From Chiridota heheva (taxonomy: Eukaryota; Echinodermata; Holothuroidea; Apodida; Chiridotidae), in NCBI GenBank assembly GCA_020152595.1, contig JAIGNY010000077.1:663501-727500 (forward strand): a stretch of 64,000 bases of DNA, written 5' to 3'. This document shows, piece by piece, positions 48,518 to 61,790 of the stretch (positions are counted from its first letter, which is position 1; the number at the start of each line of letters is the position of its first letter). Made by a program: the position numbers and the translations under genes. Below the pieces are notes generated by a model, which saw nothing but the letters and a program-made list of their open reading frames with translations, ran no database searches and was not told where the DNA came from.

Positions 48518-48699
48518 CAGGGCCGTAATTTCCGGGGGACAGAGGTGACATGTCCCCCTCTTTTTTCCTTTTAAATTCAGTACATTTTGGGGGAATTTTG
48601 CCATTCCCCCCCACATTTTTTTGGATAAAAGGCCACCCCCTACCCCTACCCCCCCCCCCCCCCCACATATACACTTTTCAAATAAGAATTACGGCCCTA
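48518..48699. mobile_element. hAT-type MITE, near-perfect 8-bp duplication
   Basis: Left end CAGGGCCGTAATT; right end AATTACGGCCCTA (last base changed). Flanks ATCTCACC (48510-48517) and ATCTCATC (48700-48707) differ at one base. Interior C-rich. A related right end (GGAATTATGGCCCTG, 48845-48859) lies nearby without an obvious partner. Confidence 0.75.
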
Positions 48700-49551
48700 A
48701 TCTCATCTCATCTAATTCGGTTAAAAATAACGTTCATACGATGTCCCCGATCGGATGATTCAAAACGCATGTCCCCGGTTGGGACTCAAAACAAGTATGG
48801 GTGTGTGTGGAGGGGGGGGGGGGGGAATTCTTACTGCCTCACGGGAATTATGGCCCTGGTTTTTATCATCCAAATCGTTTTTGTGAGATGAATATGTCGA
48901 ACTGCCAGGCTCTTCCGTTTCTCCCAGCAGATTGACCTGTCGACTGCCTGAGCCATTTACAGGCTGCATAAGCGTATAAACCCGTTTTTCTCAACTTACT
49001 ACTGCAGATGACCCACGGGCGCAACAAAAATATGTCCCTCTTCTCTAGTTTCGTCCCTGGCCTTGTTTGGATGGCATCCATGGCCCTACCAATTGGATTT
49101 GGTCATAATTTGGGGGTTAACATAATACATTAAGTTTTTGAAAAGCAGTGTTGGGGAACACTGTTGGCAGGTTGGGGGAAATAATTGCATAATTTTTTCA
49201 AAAAATGCCTAATCACTCAAAATGCTGTAAAATGATAAAATTTCAACAACATGTATTTCTTAGCTACCTGTCCATCTGTCCATGGATCTCGAATTAATTG
49301 TTCAAATGATTCCTTGATCAGATTACGGAAAGTTGTAAGGTGCATGCATGGCAGCTAATTTTTGTAAGCTTGCGTGCGCTGACAGGTATATGGAGATGGG
49401 GATGTATTAAGGGGTTATAAACTTCTCGGCTACCGTACTACGCTAAGTAAAGCCAATGCAACAGTGGGTAGGTGGGCAGCGAACCGATTCGTTTAATCCC
49501 TAAAATGGGCTTTCTGACAAAAGATGTACGAAAATTGGAATGAAAGAACAA
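48700..49551. other. Unassigned
   Basis: Includes a poly-G run at 48812-48825. Small minus frames at 48760-49081 show no recognised family. Confidence 0.4.
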
Positions 49552-49555
49552 TTAA

Positions 49556-49803
49556 AGGTGGACTAAGACTCATATGTCAGGGCGTCTTTTTGGTGAATTT
49601 TCAAATATTCAATAAAGATATTTCATCTCCCAAAGGGATATAACTATCTGTTTACATTGATTCTGAAACTCAGAGAGCTACTTCGTATACAATTGGTGTT
49701 AGAGCAGTTTCGTAGTTCTCCACGACGACCAAAAAGCACAGTTTTGCTGAATATTTGTGAGACTCTGGAAAATTGTGTCCTCACTTGTCGGTCTAGTGTC
49801 CCT
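49556..49803. mobile_element. TTAA-flanked MITE
   Basis: Left end AGGTGGACTAAGAC, right end read in reverse AAAGGGACACTAGACC; both are bordered by TTAA (49552-49555 and 49804-49807). Length about 248 bp. A relative is at 58319-58538. TTAA duplication fits piggyBac- or Kolobok-type mobilisation; I cannot decide between them. Confidence 0.65.
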
Positions 49804-49869
49804 TTAACTTATTGAATAAGATTTACAAGGGGTCACGATGTTTGCATCAAATGTCAACGAAAAGCAAAT

Positions 49870-49879
49870 GCGCGGGAAA
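49870..49879. promoter_or_regulatory. E2F-type site (GCGCGGGAAA)
   Basis: The reverse complement TTTCCCGCGC contains the E2F consensus TTTSSCGC. It lies 30 bp upstream of a well-placed ATG in an otherwise AT-rich area. Inference from consensus only. Confidence 0.35.
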
Positions 49880-49909
49880 TTTATAATATTTGTTATTCTG
49901 GATTTGACC

Positions 49910-49984
49910 ATGGCACTTCGGAGACGTCTTGGAGCTTGTTGCCTGTCAGGCAGGCGGCCGGGAAAATCAAAGTCTTCAGAAACG
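49910..49984 (+). CDS. Candidate first coding exon of an unidentified gene
   Basis: GACCATGGCA is a strong start context. The 25 codons MALRRRLGACCLSGRRPGKS + KSSET end at AACG|GTAATT, a reasonable donor, phase 0. The stretch is CpG-rich relative to its flanks, Arg-rich and free of repeat signature. An E2F-like site is just upstream. No downstream exon was recognised; the next kilobase is (TA)n and repeats. I do not know the gene. It could be chance. Confidence 0.3.
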
Positions 49985-50423
49985 GTAATTAAACCTTAAT
50001 GAATTTGTTATTATAGCACATACTCTAAGAAAGAATGATTTACCATGTTTATTCATATTTTTCATCTTTTTATGTTTGACAAACTATTTCAATATAATTT
50101 TAAGTTATTTTCAAATCATTAAACACTCTAATTGTACAGCCTTTAATATTCCTGGCAGCCTGCATGGCTGCATGGGATGGATTTCATCGCAATATCTTCC
50201 ATAAGCCCCCTCATGAAAAAAATGGAACTCTCCCCTATTTGAAGTTGGTCCACAAGGTTTTGAATTTTCTAGTTGTCCTATTAAGTCTGAGGTCACAAAA
50301 TATCGCGCAATTTATGCTAATCAGCTGATTAGGTATATTTAAGTTTTAACATGCGTGCTGTAAAATGGTCAATCTTGACTTCTGTTGATGTGACTTATTG
50401 CTGTTTGACATAATTATTTTTTA

Positions 50424-53754
<3,331 letters not shown>

Positions 53755-53990
53755 TCATTTTCGTAAAATGTCGTTCGTTTTCGTGAAATTTCCTTCGTTT
53801 TCGTGAAATTTCCATTATTTTCGGTGTGTTTTCTTCAATTTTCGGCATTTGTTGGAAAGTTTTTCTTCAATTTTGGGGAAATTTCCTTCATTTTCGGGAG
53901 ATTTCTTTTATTTTCAGGAAATTTCCTTCATTTTCCGAAATTGTTCTTTAATATTTGGAAAATTTTCTTCACATTTTCGGGAAATTTTAC
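53755..53990 (-). repeat. Degenerate GAAATTTCACGAAAA repeat, reverse orientation
   Basis: On the plus strand TTCGTTTTCGTGAAATTTCC recurs with decreasing conservation about every 18-24 bp. It is the complement of the words at 55075-55615. Confidence 0.75.
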
Positions 53991-54948
53991 CAAAACAGCG
54001 CTTCCGGAGGTTTCGGCTCCTGGACCCCTTCTAGGGCTTTGACGGGTTGGTTCCTATATTTTAAACACTGAATTCAAGCAATTTTCTAAAATGTTCATGC
54101 CAATTTACTTCTATGTGCTCAATGTTTTACTGTTATGAGCTTTTTTGCCGGAAGGAAGGGGAAGATGGGGCGCCAAAATTCCCTTTCCCCTAGTAAAACA
54201 TGACCCACCACGCCACTACAAAAGTATGTTTTTGTAAACAAAATATAGAGCATAGAGAAGAGGGGCAGTGTGGATCACCCCTCTGAAAAATAGGTACTGG
54301 TGTATTTTTTTATTGTCAAAACGTGTAACATTTTCTGCAATCCTTTCGTCTATATGGCACAGTAAAAGTATATGAGAAGTAGGGTGCATTATGGGAACAT
54401 GCATCAAATTTAATGAAAATTGAATTTGAAATCTTTAATTTTAAAGATGTGAGCCCTTCGAATTACTCCCCGACTGTTTCGGTAGGCCTCTACCTGCCCG
54501 CAAAAATACATTGATGTAAGATCTATGGACAGTATCATATTTCAACAACATCAACCATGAAAATAGCAACAACAAAAAAAAGTAACATATTCGGTCAAAA
54601 AAGCGACCAAAATGGTCGCTTTTTAAATTTTAAATTTTTAGGACTTATTATGATAAATTACGCAAATTTTATAGAAATTGTGACATAGTAACAAGTTAAT
54701 TTATTGTTTTCTAATCCTCCAACGTTTTGAATCTCCATTATACCCCCCATATTCAAATTTAGCAGGAGAAAAAAAGTCTCTCTTAAAAGAGGTTTATATA
54801 TCTATATATATCTATATATCTATATACCTATATATCTATATATACATATATATATATACATATATATTAAACAAAACTTTTGCATATATTTTGATTAGCC
54901 ACATTTCGGAAACAATGGGTGCTTTTGACAAATCTAAAGACAATTATG
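53991..54948. other. Unassigned; includes CTATATAT-type microsatellite
   Basis: A TATCTATATA/TATACATA microsatellite is at 54797-54869. GACCCACCACGCCACTA (54201) looks like one end of a GTGGCG-type element. No gene. Confidence 0.45.
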
Positions 54949-55735
54949 CAGTGGCGTAGGTAGATATTTGAAATTAACGGGGGGGCTTGATTTTTGTCTC
55001 AATAGACCAACAAAAATGTACAGGTCTCTCATCACTATTTGTAAAAAGAGGGAGGGGGGGGGTGTGATTCCAGAAAATGCAAGAAATTTCACGAAAATTG
55101 AAGCAAATTTCACAAAAATTAAGAAAATCTCACGACAATGAAGGAAATTTTACGAAAATTGATGAAAATTTCTTAAATAGGAAGACAAATTTTCCAAAAA
55201 ATGAAGGAAATTTTACAAAAATTGAAGGATCAGAATTGATGCAAAATTCCCGAACATGAAGAAAAATCATCGAAAATAAAAGACAGTTTACGAATAAGTT
55301 GATACATTTTTTACAAAAATTGGGAGCAATGATGAAAAATTCCTGAAAATAAAGGAAATTTCCCAAAAATGAAGATAATTTCCCCAAACATGAAGGAATT
55401 TTTTTCAAAAAATTTAAGCAAATTTCACGAGAATTTAGGATAATTTCCTCAAAATGAAAAAGATATCCCGAAAATAAAGGAAATTTCAGGAACATTAAAG
55501 GAAATTTTCCGAAAATTGAAAATAAATTCTCGAAATGAAGAAAACGTTTCGAAAATTGAAGGAGGTTTCTCAAAAATTGAAGGAGGTTTCTCGAAAATTG
55601 AAGATTTCCGGAAGAAAATGCCATGGAATCTAAATCTGACTCTCCAAAATTGATTCGTTAGACCGTTATAGTTTGAAGGGGAAGAAAGGGAGGGGGGGTT
55701 TAACCCCTGGTCCCGGTTCGGTTCCTACGCCACTG
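54949..55735. mobile_element. Element with CAGTGGCGTAGG ends enclosing a repeat array
   Basis: CAGTGGCGTAGG at the left and CCTACGCCACTG at the right are perfect 12-bp inverted ends of hAT type, with poly-G next to each. The flanking octamers (CAATTATG and TTCTGTTC) do not match, so either the TSD is lost or the ends come from two insertions. The interior is mostly the degenerate AAATT repeat. Confidence 0.6.
55075..55615 (+). repeat. Degenerate GGAAATTTCACGAAAATTGA repeat array
   Basis: Units such as GAAATTTCACGAAAATTGAA, GGAAATTTTACGAAAATTGA and GGAGGTTTCTCGAAAATTGA recur for 540 bp, spacing about 20-25 bp. A 164-codon minus frame is a by-product. Confidence 0.85.
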
Positions 55736-55865
55736 TTCTGTTCAATATTTCAGGAGCTTTATGGTGAATATAACATCTCTATCTGTCCATATACAGTTAA
55801 ATAAGGTATTTGTTCTATAACACATCATGTTAAAATGTAGATCCCGACATGCTATTATTCAAAAT

Positions 55866-56665
55866 GTGCATGTGGGTCATAAGTGGGATGACATGTGGAT
55901 TATAATGTTGGGTGGCATGTGAGTCATAGGTGGGATGACATGTGGATCATAATGTTCGGTGGCATGTGGGTCATAAGTGGGATGACATGTGGATCATAAT
56001 GTTGGGTGGCATGTGGGTCATAGGTGGGATGACATGTGGATCATAATGTTGGGTGGCATGTGGGTCATAGGTGGGATGACATGTGGATCATAATGTTGGG
56101 TGGCATGTGGGATGACATGTGGATCATAATGTTGGGTGGCATGTGGGTCATAGGTGGGATGACATGTGGATCATATTGTTGGGTGGCATGTGGGTCATAG
56201 GTGGGATGACATGTGGATCATAATATTGGGTGGCATGTGGGTCATAGGTGGGATGACATGTGGATCATAATGTTGGGTGGCATGTGGGTCATAGGTGGGA
56301 TGACATGTGGATCATAATGTTGGGTGGCATGTGGGTCATAGGTGGGAAGACATGTGGATCATATTGTTGGGTGGCATGTGGGATGACATGTGGATCATAA
56401 TGTTGGGTGGCATGTGGGGCATAGGTGGGATGGCATGTGGATCATACTGTTGGGTGGCATGTGGGTCATAGGTGGGATGACATGTGGATCATAATGTTGG
56501 GTGGCATGTGGGTCATAGATGGAATGGCATGTGGATCATAATGTTGGGTGGCACGTGGGTCATAGGTGGGATGACATGTGGATCATAATGCTGGGTGGCA
56601 TGTGGGTCATAGGTGGAATGACATGTGGATCATAATGTTGGGTGGCATGTGGATCATAGATGGGG
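55866..56665 (+). repeat. 47-bp tandem array, about 17 copies
   Basis: Unit GGATGACATGTGGATCATAA, TGTTGGGTGGCATGTGGGTC, ATAGGTG. A few copies lack the GGTCATAGGT part. Confidence 0.93.
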
Positions 56666-57960
56666 TGGCATGATAATGGATAGAGGGTTGGATTGCGCAT
56701 ACGAAAGATGTTGGAGTATAACGTGGGACAGGGTGGGAGGGAATAGTGGGTGTAATGGCAAACGTGCTGGCTGTCGTATGGGAAATAGTTTTGGGGTGGC
56801 GTGTGACACAAAGGTGGTATGACTTATGGCGCATAGTATGGAATAGCATATGAGGCATAAGGTGAGATGGATGGCACATGGTACATAGGTTAAAATGCCA
56901 TGTGAAGCATACTGGCACGATGGTATGTTGGGCATATAGAAAGTATTGGATAGAGGCTGGGATTGGTTAAAAGAGAAAGGGTGGGATATCATGTGGAACA
57001 TGAGGTGGGTTGGCATAAGAGACGTAGGGTGGTATAAACGGGATAGTGCGCGTACGACATGGATGGCATATAGTACATAAGTTAGAATGTCACATGGAGC
57101 ATGTGGGTCGTATGCTGCGATGGAAAATATTGGATAAAGAGATGAAATTAAAAATACGACATAGGGTGGAACATCATATGGGACATATAGGGTGGAATGC
57201 CATATGGGACAAAGAGTGAAATGTCACATTGTACACAGGGTGGAATGTCACATGGAGCAGAGTGACATGTACATGCTACTGGGTTTGGCGTACACGTATG
57301 CGACATAGCGTGGGTTGTCATGTGGGACATGGTTTGGGATGGGACATATGGTGAAATGGCATATGAGACATAGGGTGTGTTGTCATATGGGACATAGGGT
57401 GGTTTGTCATTAGGGGCATAGAGTTGGATGGCATGCGAGACAAAGGGTGGAATGGAATATACTGAATAAAGGTGGGAATGCGTATAAGAAAAGAGTTAGA
57501 TACCATGTGGGACATTGGGTGGGTTTGAATGTGGTATAGGGTGGCATGTGTATAGAGGGTACGATGACATACAAATAAAGGATGGGTTGCGTGGGAGCAT
57601 AACATTGGATAGTATATAGGCATAAGATGAGATAAGCAGTTGGAAGACTTGGAATGACTTATGAGTCATAGGGTGCGATGGAACGTGAGACGTAGGGGTG
57701 GCATAGTGTTTTAAACATATGGGTGAAAGGTATTGCATAAGGGTAAGATTGCGTATACGAAATAGCTTGAAATATCATATGGAAATTGGTCGGCATATGG
57801 AATAAGGTGATATGCATGGGATAGTGGGTTTGGCATTCACGTATGCGACATAGCGTGGGATGTCATATAGTTTGGGATGGGATGACATATAAGATGACAT
57901 ATGTGAATTAGAATGGGATAACATGTAGGACATAGGGTGGGATGGCACGTGAAACATAGG
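56666..57960 (+). repeat. Degenerate continuation of the 47-bp array
   Basis: Half-unit words such as CATATGGGACATAGGGTGG(A/G)ATG recur every 20-48 bp with strong divergence, becoming older to the right. Minus frames rich in His, Met, Pro and Ser are by-products. Confidence 0.75.
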
Positions 57961-58318
57961 GGACAAAGTGGGATGACATGTGTTGTATGGTGGATATGAT
58001 TGTGTACATGTATAATACGAAGGAGGGGGAAAGGGAAGGTGGCAACGACTCAAACATAATTTGCCGCACAATTCCAAGGAAGTATAATTTCATATTGTTG
58101 CCTTTAAGGAGTTTGAAAAACGCTGTCAAATTGTCTCAGTTTGACCAATTTTGATAACAGATTTTGTCACTCTTATAAAAATACAAATTTGTGATGGGTT
58201 TGTGGAATTTTCTTCTGTAAATGTGTTTTTAATGGGCGTATTTCAATATACATTCACAATACCCACAATCAAAATTGAGCAAGATTAGTCTATCCCATCA
58301 TTTTCGCGACATATTTAA

Positions 58319-58538
58319 AAGGGCACTAGACCAAAAAGTGTGGACGTATTTTAATGCCCCCACCCCCTTCAGCACCCTAATCAAATGCTTATCTATTTTC
58401 TGGTTAATATGAATATTCAAGCAAACTTAGCCCTCACGTCTGTGGGTAATTGAGGCATGAAGTTTATCGATCTGTTGTGGAAAATATATCTGTGGAATTT
58501 GCATAAACGAACGCCCCCACTTTTCGGTTTAGTGTTCC
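58319..58538. mobile_element. TTAA-flanked MITE, second copy of the family
   Basis: Left end AAGGGCACTAGACCAAAAAG; right end in reverse AAGGAACACTAAACCGAAAA. Left flank TTAA (58315-58318), right flank TTAG (one change). 220 bp, related to 49556-49803. Confidence 0.7.
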
Positions 58539-58669
58539 TTAGATAAAGAGCAAATAGATAAAGAGTTGCTTGGTTAGTTAAAAAATTTTTTACAACTTTT
58601 GAAGTTGTGTGACTTAAAAATCGTGGTTGTGTGACAAAAAAATCGTGTGTCTTAAAAATCGTGTGGCTT

Positions 58670-59035
58670 TAACTTGTGCGGCTCGAAGTCATGCAGTTCG
58701 AAGTCGTGCGGCTCGAAGTTGTGCGGCTCGAAGTCGTGCGGCTCAAAGTCGTGCGGTCGAAGTCGTGCGGCTCGAAGTTGTGCGGCTCGAAGTCGTGCGG
58801 CTCGAAGTCGTGTGGCTCGAAATCGTGCGGCTCTAAGTCGTGCGGCTCTAAGTCATGCGGCTCTAAGTCATGCGGCTCTAAGTCATGCGGCTCTAAGTCG
58901 TGCGGCTCTAAGTTGTGCGGCTCGAAGTTGTGCGGCTGTAAGATGTGCGGCTCTAAGTCGTGCGGCTCTAAGTTGTGCGGCTCTAAGTCGTGCGGCCCTA
59001 AGTCGTGCTGCTCTAAGTCATGCGGAACCCGCAAC
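58670..59035 (+). repeat. 15-bp satellite (AAGTCGTGCGGCTCG)
   Basis: About 24 copies with variants TCTAAGTC/TCGAAGTC and TGCGG/TGTGG. It passes into the 24-bp form at about 59035. Confidence 0.93.
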
Positions 59036-61368
59036 GGCTCTTAGTTGTGCGGAACCTGAAACAGCTATTAGCTGTGCGGAACCCGCAACTCGACTCGAAG
59101 TCGTGCGGAACCGGCGGCTCGAAGTCGTGCGGAACCTGCGGCGGCTCTAAGTCGTGCGGAACCCGCGGCTCGAATTCGTGCGGAACTCGCTGCTTGAAGT
59201 CGTGCGGAGCCCGCTGCTTGAAGTCGTGCGGAACCCGCGGCGGCTTTAAGTCGTGCAGAACTTGCAACGGCTCTAAGTTGTCGGAACACGTGGCTCGAAG
59301 TCATGCGGAACCCGCAGCTCTAAGTCGTGCTGAACCCGCGGCTCTAAGTCGTGCCGAATCCGCAGCTCTAAGTCGTGCGAAACCCGTGGCTCTAAGTCGT
59401 GCGGAGCCCGCGGCTCTAAGTCGTGCGTAACCTGCAACTCCAAGTCAGGCGGAACCCGCCGCGACTCTAAGTCATGCGGAACCCGCCGAGGCTCTAAGTC
59501 GTGCGGAACCTGCAACAGCTCTTAGTCATGCGGAACCCGCAACGGCTATAAGTCGTGCGGAACCCGCGGCTCGAATTCGTTGTGCAAAACATGCGGCTCT
59601 AAGTCGTACGGAATCGGCAACTCTAAGTCGTGCGGAACCGGCAACTCTAAGTCGTGCGGAACCGGCAAGTCTAAGTCGTGCAGAACTGGCAAGTCTAAGT
59701 CGTGCGGAACCGGCAACTCGAAGTCGTGCGGAGCCGGCGGCTCTTAGTCGTGCGGAACCGACGGCTCTTAGTCGTGCGGAATTGGCGGCCCTTAAGTCGT
59801 GAGGAACCCTCTGCTCTAAGTCGTGCGAAACCTGCGCTTCTAAGTCCTGCAGAACCCGCGGCTCTAAGTCGTGCGGAAGCCGCGGCTCTAAGTCGTGCGG
59901 AACCCGCGGCTCTAAGTCGTGCGGAACCCGCGGCTCTAAGTCGTGCGGAACCCGCGGCTCTAAGTCGTGCGGAACCCGCGGCTCTAAGTCGTGCGGAACC
60001 GGCTCTAAGTCGTGCGGAACCCGCAGCTCTAAGTCATGCGGAACCGCAACTGGAAGTCGTCGCGGAACCAGCGCTCTTTAGTCGTGCGGAACCAGCGGCT
60101 CTTAGTCGTGCGGAACCCGCAACGGCTATTGGTCGTGCGGAACCGGCAACGGCTATTGGTCGTGCGGAAACCGCAATGGCTATTGGTCATGCGGAACCTG
60201 CAACAGCTCTAAGTCATGCGGAACCCGCAACGGCTATTAGTCGTGCGGAACCCGTGGCTCGAATTCGTTGTGCGGAACAGGCGGCTCTAAGTTGTGTGGA
60301 ACCGGCAACTCTAAGTCGTGCGGAACCGGCAACTCTTAAGTCGTGCGGAACCGGCAACTCTAAGTTGTGCGGAACCGCAACTCAAAGTCTTGCGGAGCCG
60401 GCGGCTTTTAGTCATGCGGAACCGGCGGTTCTTAGTCGTCGCGGAACTGACGGCTCTTAGTCGTGCGGAACCTCGTCAGAACTCGCGGCTCTAAGTCGTG
60501 CAGAACCCGCAGCTCTAAATCGCGAAACCCGCGGCTTTAAGTCATGCGTAACTTGCAACTCTAAGTCAGGCGGAACCCGCCGCGGCACTAAGTTGTGCGG
60601 AACCCGCCGCGGCTCTAAGTCGTGCGGAACCTGTACCAGCTCTTAGTCGTGCAGAACCCGCAACGGCTATTAGTCGTGCGGAACCTGTGGCTCAAATTCG
60701 TTGTGCGGAACAGGCGGCTCTAAGTCGTGCGGAACCGGCAACTCTAAGTCGTGCAGAACCGGCAAGTCTAAGTTGTCCGGAACCGGCAACTTGAAGTCGT
60801 GCGGAACCGGCGGCTCTTAGTCGTGCGGAACCGGCGGCTCTTAGTCGTGGTGGAACACGCCGTGGCTCTAAGTCGTGTGGAACCTGCTGGGGTTCTAAGT
60901 CGTGCGGAACCTGCAACTCTAAGTTGTTCGGAACAGGTGAATCAAAGTCGTGCGGAACCCACAGCTCTAAGTCGTGCGGAACCGGCGGCTCTAAGTCGTG
61001 CGAAATTGGCGGCCCTTAAGTCGTGCGAAACCCGCAACGGCTCTAAGTTGTGCGGAGCCCGCAGTTCTAAGTCCTGCAGAACCCGCAACGGCTCTAAATT
61101 GTGCGGAACCCTCAACAACTCAAAGTCCTGCGGAACCCGCTGCGGCTCTAAGTCGTGCGGAACCCGCCGCGGCTCTAAGTCGTGCGAAACCCGCCGCGGC
61201 TCTAAGTTGTGCGAAACCCGCCGCAGCTCTAAGTCGTGCGGAACTGGCCGCGGCTCTAAGTCGTGCGGAACCGGCCGCGGCTCTAAGTCGTGCGGAAAAT
61301 GCCGTGGCTCTAAGTCTTGCGAAAAACAGCCGCGGCTTTAAGTCCTGCGAAAAACAGCCGCGGCTCTA
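59036..61368 (+). repeat. 24-bp satellite (AAGTCGTGCGGAACCCGCGG-CTCT)
   Basis: The 15-bp unit with an added GAACCCGCG-type segment. Subtypes (CCGGCAACTCT, CCGCCGCGGCTCT, CCGCAACGGCTATT) form local runs, and longer blocks recur (for example around 59560-59780 and 60240-60430), so higher-order repeats exist. Open frames with ALSRAEPA periodicity are by-products of period 24. Confidence 0.93.
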
Positions 61369-61790
61369 ATAGCCGTTGCGAGTTCTGCACGACTAAGAGC
61401 TGGTGCAGGTTCCGCACAACTTAGAGCCGCGGCGAGTTTCGCACAACTTAGAGCCGCGGCGGGTTCCGCCTGACTTAGAGTTGCAAAATACGCACAACTT
61501 AGAGCTGCTGGTTCAGCAGGACTTAGAACCACGGGTTCGGCACAAAATAGAGCTGCGGGTTCCGCAGGACTTAAAACCGCGGGTTCGGCACGACTTTGAG
61601 TTGCCTGTTCCGCACGACTTAGAGCCGCCAGTTCCGCACGACTAAGAGCCGCCAGTTCCGCACAACGAATTCGAGCCGCCGGTTCCGCACGACTAATAGC
61701 CGTTGCAGGTTCCGCACGACTAAGAGTTGTTGCAGGTTCCGCACAACTTAGGCTTAGACTTAGAGCCACGACGGGTTCCGCACGACTTAG
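61369..61790 (-). repeat. 24-bp satellite in reverse orientation
   Basis: Units read GCACGACTTAGAGCCGCGGG and GTTCC, the reverse complement of the array on the left. The switch is at AGCCGCGGCTCTAATAGCCG (about 61360-61379). Confidence 0.92.

Noticed and set aside
56560-58077. Minus-strand frames rich in His, Met and Pro
   Set aside because: They follow the degenerate 47-bp array and overlap each other in several frames.
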